Below, piece by piece: positions 35,806 through 46,289 of a stretch of 64,000 bases of DNA. A program made the position numbers and the translations under genes. Positions within the stretch are counted from its first letter, which is position 1. Every line of letters starts with the position of its first letter. The notes below the pieces were generated by a model that made no database searches, was not told the origin of the DNA, and was given only the letters and a program-made list of their open reading frames with translations. The stretch is from NCBI GenBank assembly GCA_035610365.1, contig CM069439.1:1674001-1738000 (forward strand). Reading direction: 5' to 3'. Source of the DNA: Aquatica leii. Taxonomy: Eukaryota > Arthropoda > Insecta > Coleoptera > Lampyridae.

Positions 35806-36868
35806 AAGTCCCGCTCGAAAAAACTCACAAAAGATAAACAATTTAGTAAAAATAAAGGCGAGTTTTGTTTTTGGAAATATCTCAAACACTATTAGAGATA
35901 TCACTAATAAAAAAAAATTTTTTTTAAAGCTCGGGAAATTTCCGTAAAAAAGTTCTCCCGGAACTGTACTACCAATATTTATAATTTTAATTAAATAACG
36001 AAAATAAGGCTAAAACCGGGTGATGTGACGTCTGCGTGTCACCGTCGATTTGCCCAAATTCAATTATTTATATTTTTGTTATTTGTTCAAGTAGGAAATC
36101 AACATCAAAACCGTAATAACTAATCACCTGACATTTTTTCCACTTGAATTTTTTTTATTTAACGCTTTAGAAGTGACTCGGAAAAATTAAAAAATCTTAT
36201 TTTTCAGATTTTTATAAACAGTCGAAGATTTTGAAAAATAAAAATCTCATACAAAGTTAACAAACCATTTTTTTTTCATTCATCTCAATTGCATATTTCA
36301 TTTTCTTACTTGCAATTACTACATAATTGTTTAAATAATTATTATAAATAAATGCATTGTTCACAAGATAATTAAATTTTTTTCATGAAAAGAATGATTT
36401 TTAATTTAAAAAAATGATTAAAAAATTGTTTTATTGGTTAAAAAAGTAATTTTTTTGCAACTCAAGAATAATATTAAAGAAGCATTTTTTTTAATCATTA
36501 TTTTTGTTGCTCTATCATATTCTAAAAAGCAATTTTTTTATAACAATTATTTAAACAATCGCAGTGAAACATTAAAAAAATATTGTTATGTGGTTTTTGA
36601 AAGTAAGAAAATGAAATAATTAGAATATTCGCATTAAATTTTTTTTGTTAACTATATATGAGATTTTCATTTGTTTAAATATTGAATTGCTTATAAAAAA
36701 TTTAAAAATCAAAATTTTTAAATTTTTCTAACCGGAATCGTTTCTAAAGTTTTTGAACAAGAGATTTAAAGATTGGAAAAGATCTTAGGTGATTGGTTCA
36801 AAAATTATTAAGGATTCTATATTGATTTTCAACTTGTAAAAATAACTTAGTTAACAAAGGTATCAATC
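35806..36868 (+). repeat. Array monomer 2
   Basis: The alpha segment runs 35806-36060 and keeps the ATATCTC/GAGATAT hairpin at 35877-35901 with a changed loop. The first part of the following segment is shortened relative to monomer 1. The palindrome spans about 36110-36850, its right arm ending in the phrase AGGTGATTGG, the inverse of the left-arm CTAATCACCTGA. Confidence 0.65.
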
Positions 36869-37289
36869 GATGCATAATTGCATCTAGAAACTTTCTGAAA
36901 ATTTCCAAGTCCCGCTCTAAAAAAATTACAGAAGTTATAAACAGTAGTAAAAAATAAAAGAGTATTGTTTTTTAGAAACATTTTGGGACTATATTAGATT
37001 TATTAAAAAAAAGATGCTTAAAGAGTAGGAAATTTCCTAAAAAAAGTTCCACCTCCCGGCACTCTACCACCAATAATTATAATTTTAACTAAGCGCCGTA
37101 AAAAAGGATAAAAATGGGTGATGTGGTATCTGCGTGTGACCGTCGATTTGCTGGCTTTCACAAAAATTTTTTTTTTATCTCAATTCAAAAAAATGTTCCC
37201 CCAATTTTTCAATTATTTTTGTTTTTGTTAACAAAGTTATTTGTGTAAGTTGAAAATTAACATAAAAACTGTAATAACTAATCACCCGT

Positions 37290-38065
37290 TTTTTGAAGAG
37301 GGGAAAAATGCGCTTAACAGACACCGGACGCCAGTTGTCCGGCAGTGTCGGGTTGGCTAGTTGTTCGCGCCAACAGACTAAAAAACCACATTCTAATCGA
37401 TGGCATGTCCTACTCAGCTCCGCGGTTAGCATTTCTCTAAGTAGGCGGACTCCGGCATCACCTATTTTTTAATTGTAAGGTCTAGTTGTTGTCTGGCCAT
37501 TCTTTTTGTTTCTTTTCTTCTTCTTCTTTTTTCTCGTCTTCTATTTTTTTTTCGTACTACTGTTACTACCAGCTTTCTTCTTTTTGTAATAGAAGACCTG
37601 CAATAATATTTTCATATATTCCGTGCTTTGGGTCATCTTTTTCTGTGCGATATTGACAGTTTTCTTCTTTCGTTTCCCTATTCTCTTTAGGTAGGTGTTA
37701 TCGCTTGTGATAGATGATGTGTAATTTTCCTCCGCTTTTCGTGCATCTTTTACGCATATTTTTTCTATTTATTTGTATGCGTTCTAAAGTTTCTGTGATT
37801 CTTCTATTAGTTATTTCGTTCAGCAATTTTTTCCTCTTTTTTTTGTTTTTATAATTTCCTTTTTTCTATTTTCACATCGATCGGCGATATCCTCGCTAGT
37901 CTTTTGTCAGTTTTGCGTTTTTATTATTGGCAGAAGGAGGGGTTTTTCTTGTGTGTAACAAGTAGTGTATACTTTTTTGAAATGGCTTAAGCTTTTGCTA
38001 TACTGGGATACCGCCAAAACTATTTCTAGTGGCCCGGTTAGGGGTTACAGGTGACCCCGCGTGGA
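37290..38065 (-). mobile_element. Insertion of about 780 bp inside monomer 3, probable LINE fragment
   Basis: The insertion is defined by comparison with the other monomers: array sequence stops at 37289 and resumes at 38066, with a run of six T on both sides that may be a target duplication or part of the target. It is GC-richer at both ends and pyrimidine-rich on the plus strand. On the minus strand it would read as A/G-rich sequence coding many Lys and Glu, ending in a GC-rich block and CAAAAAA at its left end, as expected for the 3' end of a minus-strand retroposon. No RT or endonuclease motif is present. It may be a LINE ORF1/UTR fragment or a SINE; the family is not recognised. Confidence 0.5.
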
Positions 38066-38415
38066 GTTTTTTCACTTCTTGAATCTCTGCTTCGAATACT
38101 TTAGAAACGATGCTCGTTAGAAAAATGAAAAAATTGTAATTTTTTAATTTATTATAAAGAATCTAAGACTTTGAAAAATTAAAACCTTTTATAGTTACCA
38201 AAAAAAATTTTTTTTTTGAATATCTCAATTATTTCATTTTCTTACTTTTAACAACTACATAAAAATATTTTTTTGCGATTGTTTAAATAATTGTTATAAA
38301 CAAATGAATTGTTTATAAAATAGTTTAAAAAAAAAATTTTGGGAATTGATTCTTTGTTAAAAATATTGTTTTTAATAAAAAAATCATTTCTTAAACAATT
38401 TTTTTTTATTGGTTT

Positions 38416-38495
38416 AATGACTTTTTTAGGGTAAATGGTGTATATTTATTTATTATTTAATTGTATTAAATAAATATATACCCTAAAAAATCATT
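38416..38495. repeat. Hairpin (TTTTTTAGGGTA/TACCCTAAAAAA), MITE-like
   Basis: The arms AATGA-c-TTTTTTAGGGTA and TACCCTAAAAAATCATT are inverted copies, and inside them TATATTTA/TAAATATA continues the pairing after a 7-base interruption on the left. It sits at the centre of the third palindrome, where monomers 1 and 2 have no such sequence. Confidence 0.6.
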
Positions 38496-39059
38496 ATTTT
38501 GTTTTATGGTGAAACTTTTATGTCTAAAGCGTAAGTATTTGTTAACTAACTTTTCTTTTGCAACTGGAAAATAATATTAAGGGAACATTTTATAATCATT
38601 ATTTTCGTTGCTCTTCCATATTCTCAAAAAAAATTTTTTTTTATAATTAATTTTTTATAATAATTATTTAAACAATTGCAATGAAACATTAAAAAAACAT
38701 ATTTGTAAGTATTTGTTGAGTAAAAAGTAAGAAAATAAAATAATCGAGATATTAAAAAAAATTTATTTTGTTAATTTTATGAGATTTTCAGTTTTTAAAT
38801 TTTAGATTGCTTATAATAAATTGATAAATCTAATTTTTTTGATTTTTTTAACCGGAATTGTATCTAAAGTTTCTGAAGAAGACATTCAAAAAGCGGATAA
38901 AATCTCAGGTTTTTATGTTGATTTTTGACTTGTAAAAATAATTTAGTTAACAAAAGTATAAGCAAGTAAAAAATTGGGAAAACATTATTTTTCTAACGGT
39001 TTATTGAGGTGTTTAAGTAGTACTTGAATTTTTTCGTTTCTTAATATTTAATGGGTAAA

Positions 39060-40160
39060 AATTTTTTTTTGCAAAAGTGAACGAATTGACAGGCTCGAAC
39101 GGGTGCCACCAGACATTTTACCCAACAAAACGTAAAGGTTTTTTTATTTGATATCCTAGAAAAAATCCGGAAGAATAACCTATTAAGAATATATAATATT
39201 GATGAGATGGAGTTAACCAACGTCCAATCCAAACATTTTAGAATACTTTTATTAAAAGGCAAGTAGGTGCAATTACTTCAGCAGAAAGAAGATGACTTGT
39301 TACTAAGGTGACTTGTATGAATGCAGCTGGTGGATTTGCTCCACTGATGTTAGTATGATCACGCAAAAATTTTGAAGTGGAGCTACTGGATGGTGCATCA
39401 CCGGTAACCATAGCAGAATGCCATCTATCGGGTTGGATACAGCATTAGCATACGAAGCGATCGGTTGAGGACCTAGTAGTGCTGATACTCCCACACTCGT
39501 AATTTGAACATTATCGAGAACATAGCATAGTCTCCCACATTACTCGACGCACAAAATGTAACCACTGGACGTTGCATTTATGTGCCCTGTTAAATCCTAC
39601 TATTTGCAGGAAATTGAAACTTGCCAGAAACGTTTCTGTTTATCAGATAGGACACTTATTTAAGAATTGCCACAACTAAAATGGCCGCCCATGGCTTTTA
39701 AAAGAGTGGCGTTCTAATGCTATTTACAGACAACGAGAAAGGAAGAAGAGGAAGAGGATAATTTTTAGTCGCTTCTTGTTTATGATCGGGAATTTACTTC
39801 AGTACATACTGTTTATATTAGTTTTGAACTCCATTACCATCTTACAGTGGAACAAACAAGCCTATTTCAAAAAACAAATCTCGTGCAGGTTCAGACAAGT
39901 TAATAACTGAAACGCTATACAAAAAGGAATTAGAAAACAGCATGACAGAAATAAACAAGAAAAAGGCTATAAAAAGGATGGTATCAAAAGAGAAACCGAG
40001 TCGCTACAGCGTGAAAAAAATCACAAAAGAAGACTACAAAGAACAGATAAAAAACAAAATTGACAGTACATGTGATGTAGTTATGGATCTCAACGATAAC
40101 TCTGATATAGACTGCAGTTCTGAATATGCTGAGGATAATACCTTCATTGGTTATGATTGA
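39060..40160 (+). pseudogene. CENP-B/Jerky-type (pogo superfamily) transposase, decayed, N-terminus missing
   Basis: Frames in order: ARTGATRHFTQQNV near 39092-39135; NNLLRIYNIDEMELTNV near 39175-39220, with the first DDE_1 Asp in NIDE; ITSAERR and VTKVTCMNAAGGFAPLMLV near 39275-39350; RKNFEVELLDGASPVTIAEC and LSGWIQ near 39364-39445; HYSTHKM*PLDVAFMCPVK near 39538-39595 (the usual PPHTTHKLQPLDV block, with a stop replacing one residue). The second Asp block is damaged. A Lys-rich open frame at 39942-40160, ending in an acidic tail and a stop, fits the variable C-terminus. A functional enzyme would cut and paste a short-TIR transposon. The HTH half is absent, and the palindromic array sits immediately upstream. 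Confidence 0.8.
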
Positions 40161-41595
40161 ATTCTTCTTTTTGGTTATTTTTTAAGTTGTAAAATAAGAA
40201 TTTGTTTAATAAATGTTTTTGAGTCATATTTTGTTTTGTTGATAACCACAAATCATTAAAGGCCCATGACAACATTCCTAAAGTGTTTTTCGGTGTACCG
40301 TGTGCGCCAAAAAAAAGTGTGTAAAATTCGTTACTATGAGATTTTCAAACAAATATCAGCACCTTCCCCGTTTTGTTCTAAATTTTTACAAAGTCGTTGT
40401 TGTAATACTGTCTTAGAATTACTAAATTTTAACTCTTCTTTCAATTTTTTTTTAATTCACATTTTTTTGCTTGTAAAGTTTTTTGACGTTTATTTTTCTT
40501 AGATCAAATTACATTAAATCTCTTCAACTTATTAATTAATTTCACTTCTTGCACTAATTGTAACGTAATTTGTGTTTACATTACAATATTGGATTTGCAA
40601 TACTAAAATATTGTTAGTATTTATGTGATATAAATGTTTTGCGACAACATGCAAGTAACATGAATACGAAAGAAACAAAAAATTAATTAAATGAGATACA
40701 TTTTTGAAAAAGCTTAGTTTCCAACATTAAAAAAATTAAACTATTTTGTGTGACGTATGAATTTGAGCAAGAAATATAAAACATTATTTCTCTATTTTAA
40801 TAAAAGTAGAACAATCATCTCTAATTAAGGTTACACACAAAAACATTAATCGGCGATGGCAAAACAGACAGTATATTTTATTGACAACTTATTTTTTGTT
40901 TTCTTTCAAGTAAATTAATTACGAAAAATATTTTCTCTTCAGCTTCCCACAAATGTAGAAAATTAAGCACACTAAGAACAAAATTAGTTCAGACGCCAAA
41001 AACGATATTATTTCTTTTTAATTTTTCATAGAAACAATTATTACTGTATGATAGATCATTTGTACTAACTAAAAGTTAATTTGTTTTAACTAATTTACCA
41101 ATATTCAAAATAGCATAAAAAATGATTTTATAAAAAGGATCTAAAATGTGAATAAATTAAGCAGTTTTTTACCAACATAAGACGCGCATAACTGAAATAA
41201 ATAGCGTAAGTATGCATTTTGTAACGTATAAATATGGAATTTTTCCGTTAGTACAACTTACGAAGGTTTAGCTAGATTCATCGTTACCAACTTTTACTGG
41301 AAGATGTATCCGCAAAACTTTTCTCATAACTTTAAAAATGCATTGTTTATATCGTTTTATTTTTTTTTTGTTTTGGTAAAATATAACGTAAAAACAAATT
41401 AGTTTATTATACAGTTTTTATATCCGAATTATTGTTTCCTCATCTTCGACGTTGTTATTAGTTATTGGTCTTTTATATGAAACTATATAGTTTTCATTAA
41501 TTTGACCGCAAACGAAATTGAACATGAATTACAAAAATATGAAAAAAATTGAAATCATAGCTCAAGTCAAAAAAAGAGAGAAAACATTCACATCT
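40161..41595. other. AT-rich sequence, no gene recognised
   Basis: No protein similarity, RNA gene or terminal repeat is seen. A 78-codon frame at 40266-40502 is unremarkable. Confidence 0.5.
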
Positions 41596-41602
41596 GACCC
41601 AT

Positions 41603-41624
41603 ATCTTATGGATATCCATAAGAT
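41603..41624. repeat. 22-bp perfect palindrome and related TGGATATCCATA motifs
   Basis: The sequence is its own reverse complement over 22 bases, centred on GGATATCC. The core TGGATATCCATA recurs at about 41635-41646, and CGATATCCATAGG lies near 41680. Clustered palindromic motifs could be a binding site or a small hairpin element. No gene with a known promoter is adjacent. Confidence 0.7.
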
Positions 41625-41712
41625 GTCTTTTGTGTGGATATCCATAATCAGATGTTCGATGGGCGTCATTTTTTCGATATCCATAGGATATACGTAAAAT
41701 CATATAATAAAT

Positions 41713-41961
41713 TTAATAATCGACAATGCGTAATGTTGGATCAACTGAGTTGGAGGACAATTTACAGACACATGTTAAAAATCGTCTTCTAAAGAGAGGC
41801 GTTTTGTGTTGATCCAAGTAGAACATTGGGTCAGAACGCAAAAAGGGTGCCAAAATAAAGAGAGCTGCCGTGATGGCCACGGTCCATTCTATCAGTGCCG
41901 CGTATAGCTTCCTGTTCTGGGGCAGAACAGTGTTAAGGAAGAGACAATGAAACTCTTCCAA
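41713..41961 (-). CDS. Unrecognised 82-codon open frame with a hydrophobic segment
   Basis: The frame is GC-richer than its surroundings and codes a hydrophobic stretch (IEWTVAITAALFILAPFL, about residues 24-41) that could span a membrane, then RSDPMFYLDQ and RRRFLTCVCK. The frame remains open upstream of the first Met for a short way. I do not recognise the family. It could be an exon of a host gene, a TE fragment, or chance. Composition and length make it the best non-TE coding candidate in the window, but that is weak evidence. Confidence 0.25.
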   Translation of the reverse strand: MEEFHCLFLNTVLPQNRKLYAALIEWTVAITAALFILAPFLRSDPMFYLDQHKTPLFRRRFLTCVCKLSSNSVDPTLRIVDY

Positions 41962-41964
41962 GCT

Positions 41965-43735
41965 TTGAGTTCGTTCAAAGCAATTAGCAAAAAAGACAGA
42001 ATGTTCTAGTCCCCGATAAGGTGAGAATATAAAAAGTAATCGCTGAAAGTTGCAGTTTAGCTATACATTTTATTAATGTTAGTAGTATTAAAGTTTAGTT
42101 ACATTTGTAATAATCATATTTATAATAATGGTTAAAAATAATTTAAGTTTCGTTACTATACATTTCCCAGCAATTTCAGTTTTACCATTTAAAAGTCAAA
42201 GTAGAGATACCTTTAATTAAGAAAAGATATGATTTATTAACGTGTCAAAAAAGCAAAATTAGATTTTCTTATCGGCAAACACTAGATTTGACACATTTCA
42301 TAAACTCACTTTTTTACTACTCAATTACCTTTGGAGGTTTGGAGGCTTTGAACATGAGAACAGAATCAAAGTTTTCTCAATTTACGGTTTTCCACTGTCG
42401 ACATTTTACTAATAACATCACGTACGAGGGAACAAAAACACGTACACAACCCTCCATTCTCATTATACCCAAATTCTGTCGCCCCAGAGTATCTTAATAA
42501 TCAAGGACCAAAACGTAGTAGTTATTGATACAAATGTATATAAATGTAATAACGTGTTAAAACTTAAAAAAGCAAAAACCAGAAAAACCAAATTAGATTA
42601 CAAACTCGAATATACAGTATTAGAAAAATACGTTACGTTTTTTAAACTGTAGAAATAAAAAGCAACCAGGAAATTACCGTAAGTGTATTAGACACTTGGT
42701 ATTTATCGTGAAAGGTAAATCTAATAAATGTTTAATTTTATTCACAATGCGAAACGTGATACAATAAACTTTCTTCTTTTATTTCCAGACTTTTATTAAG
42801 TAAATAAAATATTTGCGTTCAAACGGTTAATCCATTTACTTTTGAAGATTCTGAATTTGTCTTTCGGTGTTATAATGCTGTATTTCTTATCTTATTACGT
42901 TTTACTTTACGCAACGTTCTAAAGATATTTTGTAACGGTTTAGATTGTTTTCTCTACAACTAAAACGTAGTTAATGAAAGGAAGATACAAAGCGTATACA
43001 ATCGTGCTTAATTACATTTTGTCGTGTATTAATTTAACTTTGAAAGTGCATTAGTATTTACACTTCAATTTTGTGCTAAACTATTTGACACAAAAGCTTT
43101 CTACATGATACTATAAGAACCTTTATTTAACAATTGCATTAAACGTAAAGATTTTGAGTATAATTTTAATTGAAAAGAAAAAAATTAATTAAAAGCTCTA
43201 ACCTCTGAGTTTACAGTATAACAATAAAGTGTAAGAACTTCGTTGTTATAACAAAATTTTTTTTAAATAATTAAACTTATCAATCGAAAACTACGGTAGA
43301 TTATTGTTTTTCAATTATATAAACAAAATTTTTGTTTATTAAAATTGAAGTGCAACAAGCTTCATATTTAGCAGGCTGCATAGAGGAGAGGTAACGTAAT
43401 GTTTGTCGTCATATTGTGGCAATCGGCAACTAAAAACCAAAATAATAAAAATATTTTTTATTTTATTAATTTGAAATTAATAGTTTTTCAACATTTTAAT
43501 AACAATAATATTTATTGTTTTTATCTGTTTAAATAAAAAAGTAGTGAAAAAGTAAACACCGCAAAAATCTTTTATTGGTTACAGTTCTTGTATACATATA
43601 GCAACTTTTAAATGAAAAATAATAATATTAAATCTGAACTTCAAATCGAATAAGTGAAATATGTCTTATATGTCCGCCGAGTCCAAACAACTTAAGCTGA
43701 CTAAAAGAATTTTTTTTTTAAATAAAAGGCATAAT
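41965..43735. other. AT-rich sequence, no gene recognised
   Basis: Nothing recognisable was found. A GC-richer patch at about 42330-42490 has a 69-codon frame without known motifs. Confidence 0.45.
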
Positions 43736-43739
43736 GGTA

Positions 43740-44495
43740 TAAAAAAATAATAGTGAATCAAGTGACTAAACTTATCACCAAATTATTAAGAATAAGTAAA
43801 AGCAGTGTTAAAATAGTATGTGAGCAACGAACAACTGGTACAGTGTCGGGATCAAAACCCAGAAGTGGTAGAAAAAAAATTGAAATTGACTATTTCTTAA
43901 AAGCATTATCAGAAGACATGTACAGTTCTATATGGAGAAAAGTTTCCCAACTATTGAAATACATCAAAGAATAAAGGGCGACCTTTTTGATTTTCTTTAG
44001 GTTTGTACTTGTACTTTAAAACACTAGACAAAGGCAATGAATTTTACTTATCGAAAATTAGAAAACTTATTCTCATAGTATAAAATAATATAGTTGTCAA
44101 AAGATCACAATATTTGTACTCCGTGAAAACACATCGAGAAGAGGGTTGGAAAATTTATTAACGAGACATTTATTTTTGGAGCTATCCAGACAACATTATT
44201 GCGAAAAAAGATACTTGTTGCAAAGTATTGCAAAAGATTTAAGAGGAGATAATGTAAAATTTTTATGGCTTTCGGTGGCACCTTGTGAATTTATTACTAT
44301 GTAACTGATATGGATTTTGGTCCAATTGTGTGGAGCATGCTAAGGGAATAGAAGAAAAGTACAAAAAATATGAAAATTTATTAGATGTTGCCGTAGAGTT
44401 TTTAATTATCAATTTACAAGATGAAGATAGCGATGACGATTATGTAAGTGAAGAATTAATTGATGAAAGCGAATCAGATATATATTTGTAACACA
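43740..44495 (+). pseudogene. IS630/Tc1-type (DDE_3) transposase with internal deletion
   Basis: The start frame (43753-43974) encodes VTKLITKLLRISKSSVK, a helix-turn-helix like that of DDE_3-domain transposases common in insects, then TGTVSGSKPRSGRKKIEID, the basic linker, and F..I..IHQRIKGDLFDF in another frame. The end, 44330-44491, encodes EHAKGIEEKYKKYENLLD and an acidic tail DEDSDDD ending at a TAA, matching the family's C-terminus. The catalytic core between them (normally about 200 residues) is nearly absent, so this is an internally deleted, non-autonomous copy. No terminal inverted repeats could be matched. Confidence 0.7.
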
Positions 44496-44640
44496 TTAAG
44501 AAATTATTAATACTTATTATATTATTATTATTTTTAGTACCGTGGCATGTATGTATGCCGCTCTATATTGATGCTAAAACTCATTTTGCGGATGCACAAA
44601 ATCGTCAAATTGTACGCCGCCTACGTAAATTTCCACGTGC

Positions 44641-44675
44641 ATTAAACAGAAATGCATAGTGCATTTCTGTTTAAT
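44641..44675. repeat. Perfect hairpin, 16-bp arms, 3-base loop
   Basis: The arms ATTAAACAGAAATGCA and TGCATTTCTGTTTAAT flank TAG. It lies about 150 bases after the stop of the DDE_3 transposase remnant, so it may be part of that transposon's 3' end. Confidence 0.85.
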
Positions 44676-44679
44676 ATAG

Positions 44680-46285
44680 ATATTAATTAAACGCCATTAT
44701 TTTATTGTTTAAAAATCAATTGTATAAAATGTTTTTGTGGAAATGTCTTTTATTTGAACTTTTAGAGTTTTTAACAAAAATATATTTTAAATTGAACTAG
44801 TATATAGGCACAAAGATAGCATCAATTTATAAAACTCCAGTTTTAACAGCAACTTGACAAATTTCAAATAAAACTTTTATATTGCTAAACAAAATATATT
44901 TTTGTCTATGTACATAGATACTACATAAGTTTTATGTAATTTAAAAAAAATACAATTATTGTAGCTATTTTAAGTTGCTACTACACATTTTTTTTAAATA
45001 TAATTAAAACAGCGTTAGTTATAAGTATAAAATTTGAATATGATATTTATTACTAATCAATTGATATATATTGTTTTATTTTTTTATTTCTAACTTTTGA
45101 TTTTATTCTTATACTTCAAACTCAAGGGTCACAACTTTTTATTCCGATAGTAGTTGAATTACTGTGCTTGTTTGTAAATAATTTTTGTTTTAATTTACGT
45201 TTTTATCTTTATTGTCTTTTAGGAACAATATTACAGGATTGTTTTTGCTTTGGTACTGTTCCTCATTATAAAAGATGTTAATGTTAAACTATGCAATTAT
45301 TTGAAAATTTACCAATTTTCCACTTAGCTCTACCATCGAGTTTTACTCATGTTACTAATATTGATAAGATGATTAAAGTTGGCTTTAATTTCATTAAAAA
45401 CTATCCCAAATTACCATGGTCATGTGCAATCTGTTTTTTTTTAATAAATTTACTACTCTACCACTTACCTTCATCTAAACACGACGAGAAAAATGCGATT
45501 AAAAATTTCCCACAATCCAGAGTACTGTAATGGAATTGATTTTTGAAGTCAGAACTCTTGGTGTGCTCGGAAATTGACTTTTTTTGGTTGTGACCTCAAT
45601 GGATTCTTCCTCTAAATTTCATAATACAACTATATCTAATTTTGCATGCACAATAAATTAATTTTAAAAATTAAAATAACTCAAGTCAGATAGCATCTGA
45701 ACAACATTTTCAAACATCACTTTCCGTTTTCCAATCTAGAAATTCTATTCCTGAAATTTGCCTTTCTATGGTTAACTTCAAAATAGGAGTTAGTAATTAA
45801 ATTCTCTTACCGTTAAAGCTTTAATAAATACTGAAAATTAATTTCTCAAAAACTTCCAAATAAATTGCATTTGAAACGAGGCCCAGTGCTTAGACTAAAA
45901 ACACTGCAAAAACTACGTTTAATTTAATACTTAAAAGTGGCGCTACTTGATAACGATTTCCAAAAATCACAGGCTATACGTTACGTAACAAAAGTGTTCT
46001 GCTTAAACCAAAAATATTTTATATTACTCTAGTGCATAAAAAAACTACTACATAGAAATTTTAAAAAATCCGCTCTCGCTCCACGATAGGGTGGCGAAAA
46101 CCGTATTAACTTTGGATTATTTTTTAATTATACCCACAATGAAGACGACTTCAATCTGAAAAAATCAATAAATATAGTATTACGCCAATAAAACTTTGTG
46201 AAAACTTTCGTTATTTAGAAGAAGACAACTTAAACTAAGCTTTAAATAAGTCATTGAACTTCATCTACCCGCGTCTAATATCTTC
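44680..46285. other. AT-rich sequence, no gene recognised
   Basis: No element is identified. A 79-codon frame at 45291-45530 has no motif that I can place. Confidence 0.5.
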
Positions 46286-46289
46286 GCCT

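Larger units (their letters stand above)
34720..39055. repeat. Array of about 1.05-kb monomers containing large imperfect palindromes (foldback-like)
   Basis: Three monomers follow one another, each with a unique-type segment (alpha) and then a palindromic segment. Alpha starts with the 16-base GATGCATAATTGCATC at 34776-34791 and again at 36869-36884, 2093 bases apart, with a middle monomer starting near 35806. All three share a CCAAGT.CCG.T..AAAAA phrase. Palindromes lie at about 35250-35800, 36110-36850 and 38066-38925: the left half carries an ATATCTCAATT.ATTT block and AATTGTTTAAATAATT, and the right half carries their reverse complements. The outermost inverted match pairs 35101-35149 with 39002-39048. 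It is noncoding. It resembles a foldback transposon or a palindromic satellite; I do not recognise the family. Confidence 0.75.
36869..39055 (+). repeat. Array monomer 3, interrupted by insertions
   Basis: The alpha segment begins at 36869 and has lost the small hairpin. The left arm is cut after CTAATCACCCG at about 37289 by a 0.78-kb insertion and resumes at about 38066 with TTCACTTCTTGAATC. A second, 80-base hairpin lies inside the palindrome centre. The right arm extends to 39048, longer than in monomers 1 and 2. Confidence 0.65.

Noticed and set aside
39055-39110. Extension of the array's outer inverted repeat beyond 39055.
   Set aside because: An apparent match exists to the alpha segment on the other strand, but the same bases read as Jerky transposase coding sequence, which explains them better.
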